Position numbers and translations under genes: made by a program. This document shows positions 1 through 9,570 of a DNA stretch of 60,000 bases, one piece after another. The notes under the pieces were generated by a model. That model saw nothing but the letters and a program-made list of their open reading frames with translations. It ran no database searches and had not been told where the DNA came from. Numbering within the stretch: the first letter of the stretch is position 1; each line of letters starts with the position of its first letter. Where the stretch lies: contig NC_090162.1 in the NCBI RefSeq assembly GCF_017916325.1, positions 367,501 through 427,500 of the forward strand. Direction: 5' to 3'. This DNA is from Leishmania martiniquensis (Eukaryota; Euglenozoa; Kinetoplastea; Trypanosomatida; Trypanosomatidae).

Positions 1-875
1 CGTGTATCTAGAAGAAATGCAGATGTAGTTGGACACGACCGTGCACCTTCGTGGTCTTTTGAGGACTTCTCTAATAGAGTAGCAGGAAGAGGGAGGTGTG
101 GGGGGGGGTTGAAGCTTCTGTGTGGTGACGGCGCTTGCCGTGATACGCCGTCTGTGCAGCGGCCATGTCTCTCCACCTCTAAGGAACGGTCCTCCACGGA
201 CTGCGATGTGATATCGACGGCGTGCGCGAGTTATAACCGAAAATGAGAAGCGACGGGAGCCACACACGGAGCGCTGTCAAAGGGAGGTGAGGAAGGGGGG
301 CGGTACCCGACACTGTGCACACACACACACACACTGCCGCACTTGGCACTGCCGAATACTCCTTACACTGCTCCAGTAGAGGCGAAGAAGGTTGGCGACA
401 GCTGCTTGTCGACAGGGATGACGCTTCCGCCCTTCGCCCTCCAGCACGCACATACACCCTCCTGGTCTGCCAGAATACGAGTAAGGGAAGAGTGCACTGG
501 ATTATCCACGCGCTCGTACGTTCGGGAGAACCCGAAATGCCCCTTCCCCTCCTCCCCCTCCCTCATCTCTCCCCTTCAGGAAGATGCACGTCCGCATGCA
601 CCGCCGCGTCATCCCTCTCCGCTTATCCGCTGTACGTCACACCAAGCATACTGCGCGAGACTACCGCCTTCGCCGTGTCCCGCCGTCACGCAGCACTCTC
701 TTTTATTTTTTTCCACACCTCTTCTCCGTCACTTTTCGTGATCCTATGCTTTACCGCTCTCGCCTCCTCGTCGGATTGCATCAGCGCTCACTATTGCAGA
801 GGCACCGCCGCTCCCATAGCAACCACGGCAGCACCCTCTCCTACACCTCTCTTCCTGCTCCTCAGCTCCTCGGTG
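1..875 (+). other. Upstream region and 5' leader of the PIKfyve-like gene
   Basis: No gene of its own is visible. A short CA repeat lies near 316-335. From about 690 the plus strand is pyrimidine-rich, and the AG at 798-799, 77 nt before the chosen ATG, is a plausible trans-splice acceptor (polypyrimidine tract followed by AG, as in trypanosomatids). The kinase reading frame stays open back to 315, but that extension is low-complexity and lies upstream of the predicted splice site, so I treat it as untranslated. Confidence 0.55.
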
Positions 876-3800
876 ATGCCAACGGACCGCTCGCTGTGGG
901 TGGAGGACAAGTATGCACTGCGATGCCGCGGATGTGGCGAGAAGTTCACAGTCTTTCGTCGCCGCCACCACTGCCGCAGGTGTGGTCAGGTGTTCTGCTA
1001 TGAGTGCCTCAACCCACCACCAATAGCACCGTCCGCATCGCAGAGTATCGTCTCGAGCGTCTACCAGCTGTTTGCGCCGCCGCTCGCGTCGCCCATAAGC
1101 ACGAGCACATCGCCGCAGGCGCCGAGGGCAGCCGGCCAAAGCGCGTTCGATGGGAACTGTCGTCGCGGCGCTTCGGTGGCGGCTTCAGCAGCGGAGCTTT
1201 CCAAGAGGCTTTGCTGTCGCTGCGCTGTCACCATCGCTGAGAACGCTGCTCGTGAAGCCTCTCTGCCGCGCACTGAATTTCAGCCCTCTTCACTCACGGC
1301 CGACTGCAAGGCACAACTTGAGCCGGGTATGGTATCGCCGTGTATGCTGAGTGCATCACTGGCGTGTCTGTCGCTGTCGAAGCTGGATACGCCGGCTGAA
1401 CTCCGCGGGATGAGTCTGCCAGCGGAGGTACTTTCGCCTGCTATACTGCCTGCCACGCCATCCCTTGCAACGATGCGCCAACCGGCAGCCGAAGACTCTC
1501 CTGGCATCGTGGATCCTGAGTCGCTGGACAGCACAGCGGCTGTGCATAGCGAAACATCAGAGGAGCGCGAAGTAACGTACTCCATCGGCCGCGTTCGGCG
1601 GCAACCACCGTCGATCATGGCGCAATGGTGGGCATCTCATCAGCAGGCCCTGAAGAGCAAGGCATCCCGCACCTCATGGCAGTGGACGAGCTCATGTGCA
1701 TCTGCTTTGGAGTCTGCCGGTGCACTTGTGAGGACGCTTAGCGACCCCATCACGTTTCACGCGCGCTTCTCCCTCGTCGAACATACAGCGCAGACGCCAT
1801 TCAGCCCCAATGACAGTGTAATAGGGAGCGCAACCGTCATTTCCATGGCCGAGGCTACGGAGCCGCGACGCAGACTCCTCAACGACCTTAGCGCCGCTTG
1901 CACGACCCATCTCGTGGCGCGTATTCAGCACACCCTGCAATCCTCTTTGCCGGACATGGGCGGATCGCGACTGTGTCACCACCTTGCGGATGCGGCGTGG
2001 TACATCGTGCGCCACACGGCTGTCGCTCTCGGTGCCAATGTGTGCAACCACTCGTGTATCTTTTCCATCGCCGACCCCTCGCAGCCGGCGCAGTGCATTG
2101 TGTATCCCGGCCTGGTGAACCGTCGACGCCTTCCTTCGAAGCGGGTCGTCAGCCCGTGCGACCACCCGCGTGTTCTGCTGCTCGCTGGGAATCTTTCCTA
2201 CCCGGTGCAGCCTGCCGAAGACCTTGTCGACTACGTGCGCTCGTACAGCGGCTACCTGGACAAGCTGTTCCAGCGGCTGGTGATGTGGCACCCCGACGTA
2301 ATCGTTATTGAGGGCGGCATGCACCATTACCTACGTGAGCGCATCGAGGAAGAGGGACAGATGCGACTCGTGCTGGACGTTGGTCGCGACTTTCTGGCGC
2401 AACTCTCTTGGTGCTTGCGTGCCGACATCATTGCCGACCTTCAGTACGTTGGCGTTGGCGATCTGGCCACCACTGCGCCGCTTGGCTGCTGTGCCCGCTT
2501 CGAAGTGCTCGAGTTGGCCGAGGAAGTGCACTGCTGTAGCTTCCGCGGCTTTGATGAACTGTCGTTTCACACCGTCGTCCTCCGCGGCGGTCGTCTGAGC
2601 AGTGGTTCTATGGAGCGCCGCGGTGTCAGTGGTGAGCAGCCGTGGGAGGCAATGGAGAAGGTGGTGAGAGAGGCCGTCACGGTCGCCTATCACCTTGCGC
2701 TGCAGGCACACAGCGTCGTTCCACTGGTACGCGAAGGCTTGCCTGTTTCATTAGGTAGCGTGGGGTCGGCCACCGAGGAAGTCATCGCCAATGCAGCCAT
2801 CACCATGAATCTTGGGTGTCAATTCCCGTCGTCGGTGCAGTCAGCGTACCGCGAGGCGGCAAGTCCCGCTGCGCTGTCCGCCTTGAAGGACAACATCGTG
2901 GTGAACATCGTGCACATGGATCAGCTGTTCGAGGGTGGTAGCGGCAGCGGTGCCGGCCATTCTGTCAACAACAGGTCGGCAGCGGCGGCGGCTGCCAGCG
3001 CCGTCATGAGCACGCTGGCCAAGTCGCGGGGCCCAGAGCCGGTCCTTGACCGCGGGGCCTCTCGTAGCTCGCTTACCCTCTTCCATGGCAGCTCCCATGC
3101 CGATTCCCATGCCAGCGGCATGGCACCAGCATCCCGTAGCGCTCCCCTGCTGGGCTCGCATCTGGCTCGCGCTGAGGCGTCAACGGCGAACGCCTACGCG
3201 GTGGTGCAGCAGACATCACCCCTGAGCTTCTACGGTGCTGGAGACGACAGCCTCTTTCACTTCTTGGTGAACCGCTGCGTGAGGGCAGAGGTGCAGGTGC
3301 TCTACTTGCACGGGGCGCATCGAGTGAAGGTGACGACGTCCACCAGTGCATCTGCTCTCCTCTCTGCCGCTGCCGCACTCACGAAGAGTGGTCTCGCTAG
3401 TATCTTGAGCGCTGCGCAGGTGCAGACGTTTCACATGGCTACCGCGCGGCAGAGCGCTATGAGGGCGTTGCTCGCGACGGAGCCGCCGGACGACGGTGCC
3501 ATAGGGGCCATTGTAGCGCATTTGAGGGGTTACTTTTCTCTTCAAATTCGCGCGGTGGACGAGTGTGTCGGAGTAGCGGCAGCCGATGCGGAGCCCATGG
3601 CGGCCACCCCGGTAGACGCCATGATCGACGTCTGCACACCGCATCTCCTTAACCTCTCCACTGCAGCATTCCTGGAGTGGATGTTGTACGGCTGGGTACC
3701 GGCGCTATCGAGGCACTCCGCGCAGCCGAGTGTGCAGGTGCGCTTCCAGTTTCACTCCCTAGAAACGGCCGCGCAGCAGCAGCAGCCGTCGAGTGCTTCC

Positions 3801-5990
3801 GCTGTGTGCGCCTACGCAAATACGGTGACGTTCTTGGTGGAGAGGGTGTCTCTATCACACGTCGAGTACCCGCCCACTGTGATGCCACGCACCCGTCCTG
3901 CAGAGGAGGGGTGCGGACTTTCCGAGGGGAATGCGATGCGCAGCGAGGAGTGTCTCTACACCGGAACCGACGCTGATGAAATGGAGAGCCTTCTCGCAGA
4001 GCTGCAGCAGGCGATGCGAGCCTCCTTGGGTCGAATGGAGCAGCTGGAGAGCTCCAGGGCAACAACCTCGCCTGTAGTGCCTCCGACGAGCGCCACAAGC
4101 TCTGCAGAGGACGTGGAAGGAAAAGCAGCCATCGCCACCAGGCCGTCCTCGATGCCCACTCTCGAGCGTGCCACCAGAGACCTACGCCAGCTCTCCGAGG
4201 ACGTGCAGCACGCACTCTCAGTCCTTCACGATGCACGCCAGCGTAGCCGGTCGGATGTGACGCTGCTCCTCGCCAACATGCGGAGGCACCTGCTGCCGGC
4301 TCTTTTAGCCGCGTATCGCAGCTGGCACGTTGCGCATCGGAGGATGGGCACCAAAAGCCCCGGCGGTAATCCAACCGACGCTCCCGCGGCGATCGCGCCT
4401 GAATGGCCCGCTTGCCTCCGCCGGCTGGAGGGGTGTCTGTATCACAAGGAGGAGACGCAGTGGCTTCGCCTAGATGAGCCGTCGAGCATACTCGCCGCAG
4501 CGCTGCTGCACCTCTACCGCCCCCTTCCATCCAGCACTCCACAGACGCCGTGCACGCCATCGAACACAAAGGACGCGGCGGCTGCCACGGAGTTGGAGCT
4601 GACCACATCGGTCGACAGCGGAGAAGCAGCGGTGGCAACGACCACACCTCAGGTTACCCTTTCTGGCGAAAGCACCTTTGTTGGTGCCTCAGTCGACGTG
4701 AACTCCACAACGGGGCCAGAGCAATTTCCGTCGCTGTGTACGGTAAGCCAGCTGTCGCCAGCAGAGGCGCTCGAGGTGCTTCGCCAAGGCGGCAGAGCAG
4801 ATGTGGCATCGCCGACGTCACTGAAAGGCACACTCTCAGGGTATCAGTGGGTAGTGCAGCCCGGTGTCGGCGGGCCTGCGGGACTCGCTGGCGGGGCGGT
4901 TGCAACGATCAGCAGCGCCGCTGCTGTGGCGAGCATGATCGGTGGCGGCACATCCAACGCGGAGCCGATCATAACTGTGGATGTGCTCTTTCCTCGCAGC
5001 TTCGCAGCACTTCACGTTCTCTATACAGACGGCGCTCCCCTTGACTTTTGTGCGGCGCTGGTGCGGTGCCGCCCCTTCAGCACCGACGGCGGCAAGTCGC
5101 ATTCACGGTTCTTCCTCACGCAGGACGGGCGGTTTCTCATCAAGTCCGTGAAGCCGATGGAGCTGCGCCACTTTCGAGAGTGGGCGCCGCGCTACTTTGC
5201 GAGGATGGCGGACTATTACGCGGCGTGGCAGCAGCGGTGGTCGCATTCCTCCGACGCTGAGACCAGCGCGCACCTCCTCGGCGCGCAGTCGACACTGGGA
5301 AAGGTCATGGGTCTCTACGCGGTTCACGTGCAAGGGTCGCGCAGCAGAGTGGCGGTGACACCCCCCACGTTCTCCGCCTCGGCACCCGGTGACGCCACAC
5401 CTCAGCTGCGAAGCCTCCTCACAGACGGGACGCACTGCTTCATGGTGGCCGAGCAGCTGCTGTATCATCGGCCGGTGCGGGAGACATGGGATCTGAAAGG
5501 CAGCCAACGCAACCGCACAACAGAGCAGACAGCTGCGGTACGTCTCGACGTTGACCTCGTGCAAGAGCGTCTACGGACGGGCAACTTCTTCTTCTGTACG
5601 CCGGAGGCCAAGCGTCTGCTGATGGATCACCTCTCCCGCGACACCGCGCTGCTGGCGGACAGCGGCATCATGGACTACTCGCTCATGGCCTCCATCGGCG
5701 ACGGCCGCTTGTATGTGGGCATGATTGACTTTTTGCACCCCTATTCCTCTGCCAAGGTGCTCGAGTCGAAGATGAAGTCCGGCCTAGATACCGTGCTCGG
5801 CTACGCCCGGCGCGATCCCACCATCATCGATCCAGAAAGCTATGCGGCGCGGTTTATGCAGTGGATGGATGGCTACTTCAACGGCGTCCCGGATCGACTG
5901 TTCCCGCTCACCCAAGTGCGGCGGCTACACGAGCGCCGAGAAAGCGGCTTGCCTGAGAACACAACCCCGCCTCTCACCTGCGCCCAGTGA
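876..5990 (+). CDS. PIKfyve/Fab1-type phosphatidylinositol 3-phosphate 5-kinase with FYVE finger
   Basis: This 1704-aa protein should convert PI3P to PI(3,5)P2 on endosomal and lysosomal membranes. The N-terminus is a FYVE zinc finger: WVED at 8-11, C17-x2-C20, the basic RRRHHCR at 28-34, C33-x2-C36, C41-x2-C44, and a last pair C113/C116 after an unusual ~68-residue insertion. A central region around residues 400-650 resembles the Cpn60/TCP-1-like domain of Fab1. The C-terminal lipid-kinase domain shows GKSHSRFF near 1405, an IK lysine motif, MDYSLM near 1597 and MIDF near 1614, followed by the DPESYAARF tail typical of Fab1. This order matches the family. I chose the ATG at 876 because it directly precedes the FYVE domain and follows a splice-like AG. 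The neighbour downstream on the same strand is the TMEM222-like gene. The family assignment is firm; lipid specificity is inferred. Confidence 0.93.
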   Translation: MPTDRSLWVEDKYALRCRGCGEKFTVFRRRHHCRRCGQVFCYECLNPPPIAPSASQSIVSSVYQLFAPPLASPISTSTSPQAPRAAGQSAFDGNCRRGASVAASAAELSKRLCCRCAVTIAENAAREASLPRTEFQPSSLTADCKAQLEPGMVSPCMLSASLACLSLSKLDTPAELRGMSLPAEVLSPAILPATPSLATMRQPAAEDSPGIVDPESLDSTAAVHSETSEEREVTYSIGRVRRQPPSIMAQWWASHQQALKSKASRTSWQWTSSCASALESAGALVRTLSDPITFHARFSLVEHTAQTPFSPNDSVIGSATVISMAEATEPRRRLLNDLSAACTTHLVARIQHTLQSSLPDMGGSRLCHHLADAAWYIVRHTAVALGANVCNHSCIFSIADPSQPAQCIVYPGLVNRRRLPSKRVVSPCDHPRVLLLAGNLSYPVQPAEDLVDYVRSYSGYLDKLFQRLVMWHPDVIVIEGGMHHYLRERIEEEGQMRLVLDVGRDFLAQLSWCLRADIIADLQYVGVGDLATTAPLGCCARFEVLELAEEVHCCSFRGFDELSFHTVVLRGGRLSSGSMERRGVSGEQPWEAMEKVVREAVTVAYHLALQAHSVVPLVREGLPVSLGSVGSATEEVIANAAITMNLGCQFPSSVQSAYREAASPAALSALKDNIVVNIVHMDQLFEGGSGSGAGHSVNNRSAAAAAASAVMSTLAKSRGPEPVLDRGASRSSLTLFHGSSHADSHASGMAPASRSAPLLGSHLARAEASTANAYAVVQQTSPLSFYGAGDDSLFHFLVNRCVRAEVQVLYLHGAHRVKVTTSTSASALLSAAAALTKSGLASILSAAQVQTFHMATARQSAMRALLATEPPDDGAIGAIVAHLRGYFSLQIRAVDECVGVAAADAEPMAATPVDAMIDVCTPHLLNLSTAAFLEWMLYGWVPALSRHSAQPSVQVRFQFHSLETAAQQQQPSSASAVCAYANTVTFLVERVSLSHVEYPPTVMPRTRPAEEGCGLSEGNAMRSEECLYTGTDADEMESLLAELQQAMRASLGRMEQLESSRATTSPVVPPTSATSSAEDVEGKAAIATRPSSMPTLERATRDLRQLSEDVQHALSVLHDARQRSRSDVTLLLANMRRHLLPALLAAYRSWHVAHRRMGTKSPGGNPTDAPAAIAPEWPACLRRLEGCLYHKEETQWLRLDEPSSILAAALLHLYRPLPSSTPQTPCTPSNTKDAAAATELELTTSVDSGEAAVATTTPQVTLSGESTFVGASVDVNSTTGPEQFPSLCTVSQLSPAEALEVLRQGGRADVASPTSLKGTLSGYQWVVQPGVGGPAGLAGGAVATISSAAAVASMIGGGTSNAEPIITVDVLFPRSFAALHVLYTDGAPLDFCAALVRCRPFSTDGGKSHSRFFLTQDGRFLIKSVKPMELRHFREWAPRYFARMADYYAAWQQRWSHSSDAETSAHLLGAQSTLGKVMGLYAVHVQGSRSRVAVTPPTFSASAPGDATPQLRSLLTDGTHCFMVAEQLLYHRPVRETWDLKGSQRNRTTEQTAAVRLDVDLVQERLRTGNFFFCTPEAKRLLMDHLSRDTALLADSGIMDYSLMASIGDGRLYVGMIDFLHPYSSAKVLESKMKSGLDTVLGYARRDPTIIDPESYAARFMQWMDGYFNGVPDRLFPLTQVRRLHERRESGLPENTTPPLTCAQ

Positions 5991-8028
5991 GACCGCAAAC
6001 AAGTAGGGAGGAGGTGGGGAGAGCTACTGATGCGTGTACGTCGGTATGTGCCCCTGGGTGTACGCCACCCACCCGGTGGCGTGTCTCCCTGCTGTTGCGC
6101 CATCCCCCTCGTTTTCTCCGCCTCTGATGTTCGATTCGAGACACCACACTCATGTCACGAGTGCCGTGTGGGGTGGGGGTGGGGGGAACCTAGAGACGTG
6201 ACATGTTCCTCCGTTGGTGTGCGGCGCACGATATGCCGCCGCGGATGGGTCCATAAAGGGGGTGAGACGCCGTCGCTGCGGTGAGGCTTCGAACCTCTTT
6301 TTTTTGCTAGTGCATCTCCACCCCACCCCCTCTTGGCGCAATCGGTGCGGCGTTCGACACGACCGCCTTTTCTCCCCCTCCCCTCACTGGCCACGTCGTC
6401 AACAGTTTCTGTTTTCGATGATTCACAGCACCTTTGTCGCGGCGCGCTGGAAATAGGCCAGGCAGCGCTGATCATCCGCATCGTGGCCCTCCCTCTCCCT
6501 CCCCCCTGCACCCCCTTTCATTGCGTTCTCGCTGGCGACCGCTTCTGTGGCGATATCACCAACTGCTACCTGCTCCTTACCGGTCTCGTCGCTTTTTCGG
6601 CGTTGGCCCGTCACCCTCCCCCAGCCCACCCCACTGCCCACCCCCTCGCTGCGGATGGTGCTTCTTCACCTCGATCTTACTTGCCTCATCCAGCGGACGC
6701 CTCCGTTGCCGCGTAGCTCCATTGCTACTCCCCCCTCTTTATTTCCCCTCCCTCCGCGCGCGCGCGCTCTCGTGGAGGTGCGGGTGCGTGTCGGTTCCCG
6801 CCACTAGCGTTGTTGCAGTTCTTTCATCACCCACCGTGATGACATCGCTTGCAGTGTGCGACCCCACTCCATGGCGCACATCCCCTCCTTCCTGCCCCTC
6901 CACCATTCGTTGCAGCCATGAGCATCATCCCTGGTGTAAGTATGGCCGAAACGCTCATCTTTCCTGTGTCGTGTGTCGCGCCGTTGATGGGGCAGACGGG
7001 CTACTGTGACAGCCCAGTCGGTGGCCACCACCTCCCAGGCGCCTTGAAGGCGGGATGTGAGAGGACGCTGCTCCGCGTCCGGTCGACATCGGTGCCCCGC
7101 AAAACTTTGTGGCATCTTCAGCAACACCTAGCGCTTCCTGCACGACCGTTGGGGGCTCTTCTTGTGGAGCGAGTCGGCTGGCGTGATCCTCCTCCTTGTG
7201 CTTGCCTGCTTCCTCTTAGTATCCGAGGCTACGCGTCTGTCTCCCTGTGTGTGTGCCGATGCGCCATGAAGCTCGGCGTCACATTTGTGCGGTTCACCTG
7301 ATGCATCGAGCCCCTCTTGTTTATGCGCGTGGTGTCTTCTGCGCCGCCGCTGCTGCGTATGTTTGCGTGCGCGGCACCCTCTATTTCTTCCCCTGAATCG
7401 CACACGCGCACCTGCTAATCTCCGCCCCCTGTGTCGCGCGTGCGTGCGTCGCTTCACCCCCTTGATTTCGTGGGTGCTGTGGGCAAACGACTGTCCGAGG
7501 ACAACGTAGACGCCGCGCAAAGCGCTTCGGTAGTATGCGCTGCTCTCCTACCCATGGCTGCTGGTGCCCACTCACACGGCACTCAGCAGCCTGCTGCAGC
7601 TGCCCCTTTCCAAGAAGGGTGACTGACTTCCCCCCTCCTCTCTGCCTCCACCTGCTCGTGCGAGCATTCTATGGTCAGTTTAGGCTGTTGGGGATCCTAC
7701 GACTGTCTTGTCCTCTCTCCTCCGCCATGGTCTTCGCCCACCCACCGAGTCCGTTCGAACTGACCTTTTCCCCATTTCTCTGCTCGGCAGCGATTTGCTT
7801 CCGCTTAGCCGCTTCCACTCGCCGACGAGCCCGGGCATCCCTTCTTCGCTCTCTACCATTTCCACTCAGGCGCTCGCGTACGCACGCACCCGCGCCGCCG
7901 CTGCCAAATTGCTGCCTCGCCATATTGGCGCCTCACCACCGGTCCGCCACATCGCCGCTCCGAGCAGCCGCCCTCGGTCTCCCGGGCCAAAGCGAAAAAA
8001 AAAAGCAGTGAGCGATTGCATTCACCCC
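5991..8028 (+). other. Intergenic region (3' UTR / 5' UTR) between two plus-strand genes
   Basis: Two kilobases with no convincing gene. The plus strand is rich in C and T tracts, as expected for sense-strand trypanosomatid intergenic DNA. Open frames here are short and low-complexity. A polypyrimidine tract ending in AG at 7868-7869 is the best candidate splice acceptor for the gene starting at 8029. Confidence 0.5.
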
Positions 8029-8616
8029 ATGGAGTCTCGTAGCAAATTTGAGGCAGAAGTGCCAGTGCAGCTTCCGCCGGCCATCGACCCGGTACATGAA
8101 CACTACCCATTCTGTATCGTTTGGTCGCCTATACCGGTTCTGTCGTGGATTCTACCGTTCGTGGGTCACGTCGCGGTGTGCGACAGCCAGGGCCGCATCT
8201 ATGACTTCCAAGGGTCGTACCTTATCGGGCAAGACCGCATGCTGTTCGGCCACCCAGTCAAGTACTGGGACGTCTCGCGTCATTATGTCCCATCCTTCTA
8301 TAGCACTGAGCTACGCAGCGCGGCGGAGAAGGAGGAGTCGGTGAAGCGTGAGGTGGCGGCGTACGATGCGGCCCTCGCGGCGGCCACCACCCACTTTCGC
8401 CGGGCTGAGATATACAACTTTTTCACAAACAACTGCCATGCTTTCGTGGCGTCGTCGATGAACGAGCAGCAGCTGAAAACGCGGCACATGGGGACGGTGG
8501 GTGTCGCCGTAGGTATGATGCTGCACGGCCGCTACATTAGCTTTAGTCGCTTCATCGAGGCACACGCACCGTTCATTCTCCTCCTCATCTTCGTCGTCCT
8601 CGTTGCGGTGCTGTGA
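8029..8616 (+). CDS. TMEM222 / RTE1-family membrane protein (DUF778)
   Basis: A 195-aa protein of the TMEM222/REVERSION-TO-ETHYLENE-SENSITIVITY1 family, whose members are small endomembrane proteins of poorly known biochemistry. The family signature is clear: CIVWSPIPVLSWILPFVGH at 29-47, a YDF segment near 58-60, HPVKYWDV at 75-82, and the invariant FTNNCHAFV at 132-140. A hydrophobic C-terminal segment (180-195) looks like a tail anchor. H47 followed later by N134-N135-C136 recalls the histidine-then-cysteine order of permuted papain-like (LRAT/PPPDE-type) folds, but enzymatic activity is only a suggestion. The reading frame is open back to 7708, but residues before the ATG at 8029 are low-complexity and do not resemble the family. 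It is the last plus-strand gene before the convergent strand switch. Confidence 0.88.
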   Translation: MESRSKFEAEVPVQLPPAIDPVHEHYPFCIVWSPIPVLSWILPFVGHVAVCDSQGRIYDFQGSYLIGQDRMLFGHPVKYWDVSRHYVPSFYSTELRSAAEKEESVKREVAAYDAALAAATTHFRRAEIYNFFTNNCHAFVASSMNEQQLKTRHMGTVGVAVGMMLHGRYISFSRFIEAHAPFILLLIFVVLVAVL

Positions 8617-8775
8617 AACCTTTTCTTCGATGGCAATCGAATCCAAGTTTTCTGCATTTCAGTGTTACGCTCTGCCTTATTGAAAGTGCCACACTGTGAT
8701 ACGCCCCCACCCCCACCCCCGAGCTTGTCATGCCCCCCATCGCGCGGGCGTGAGGCGGCGACAGGCACATGGCGC

Positions 8776-8810
8776 TACAGCCATGCACCGACTCGGTCAT
8801 CGGAGCACAG
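8776..8810. repeat. Dispersed 35-nt repeat, copy 1
   Basis: This 35-nt stretch matches 53938-53972 at 31 of 35 positions in the same orientation, while the flanking sequence does not align. It may be a remnant of a SIDER-type retroposon family, but I cannot assign it. Confidence 0.45.
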
Positions 8811-8898
8811 CCTCCGCCCACAGACGCTGCCCACTCGCCCCACTGCGCTGGCCGTGCCTCATGCACGGCTCCCATCGTGCGGGCTGCCGCGTCCCCCA

Positions 8899-8913
8899 CC
8901 CCCTCGCAGGGGG
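8899..8913. other. C5/G5 hairpin in the convergent region
   Basis: Five C (8899-8903), a 5-nt loop and five G (8909-8913) form a perfect inverted repeat, followed by further G-runs to about 8926. It could form a strong RNA or DNA hairpin where opposing transcription units meet. Confidence 0.5.
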
Positions 8914-9127
8914 GAGAGGGGGAGGGTGCTGCTCAGCCCTTCGGGGTTCGGCGCACGGCGGCGCTTGCCGTTGATCCGGTGCGCTCCGCCTTGTATCGGC
9001 CCTGAGAAACAGCTGTTCATTATGCGCATTACTGCCGACGATCTCATAAACTCCGTCCCATATCTCCTGCCCGTTGCCACCCACCCCATCAGGCATGTGG
9101 AACTCGTTTCGCAAGGTCCTCGAAGCT

Positions 9128-9156
9128 GCGCTGGAAGCTCTCGTATATACCAGCGC
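9128..9156. other. Stem-loop next to an A7 run between convergent genes
   Basis: A perfect 7-bp inverted repeat (GCGCTGG / CCAGCGC) encloses a 15-nt loop and is followed at 9161-9167 by seven A residues. Seen from the minus strand, a T7 run precedes the hairpin. It may help end or process converging transcripts; the role is inferred from position only. Confidence 0.45.
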
Positions 9157-9339
9157 GGCTAAAAAAAGGTGAAAACTACCATGCTAAACGAGGCTCTTGA
9201 TATCAGCTACGGCGGCATTCCCTAGGCGTTGGGGTGACTCCTCCCTTTCCGTGCCTGCGCGCAGCGCAGCTAGGACACGCTGTGGTCGCCATGCGGCCCG
9301 TTTCATCGGCTGGCGCCTCCCGGGGCGGGCAGCTGGCGC

Positions 9340-9545
9340 GTTCGCCGAGGGCGGTGGCGCCCCCTCCCCGCGGCCCCAGGGTCCCCGCGCGGGGCGGGGG
9401 CCGGTTCCCAGCCGGTTCGGTAGGCGGGGGCGTGGGGGGAGGGTTCCGTGGGGGGCGGGGTGGGCCTCGTTGGGCGGGTGTGGCCGGGGACGGGCGGCTC
9501 GCGTCGGCGCCAAGCGGGCGGGCAGCCGCCGGGGAGGGGGGCGCC
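9340..9545 (+). other. Extremely G-rich block, possible G-quadruplex DNA
   Basis: About 200 bp with very high GC and many runs of three to six G on the plus strand, dense enough for several overlapping quadruplexes. It lies just past the VPS18 stop codon, so minus-strand transcripts from VPS18 would be C-rich here and the displaced plus strand G-rich. This could favour R-loops or polymerase pausing at the strand switch. Composition is seen; function is inference. Confidence 0.6.
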
Positions 9546-9570
9546 GGAAAGCAGAATTAGTTTGAACGGG

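Larger units (their letters stand above)
8617..9570. other. Convergent strand-switch region
   Basis: The plus-strand cluster ends at 8616 and the minus-strand cluster ends at 9571, so transcription converges here. In trypanosomatids such regions are Pol II termination sites, often marked by base J and histone H3 variants; that is family knowledge, not visible here. Seen directly: C-rich runs at 8702-8720, a C5/G5 hairpin at 8899-8913, a stem-loop at 9128-9156 beside an A7 run, and a G-rich block at 9340-9545. I found no tRNA or 5S gene. Confidence 0.85.
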
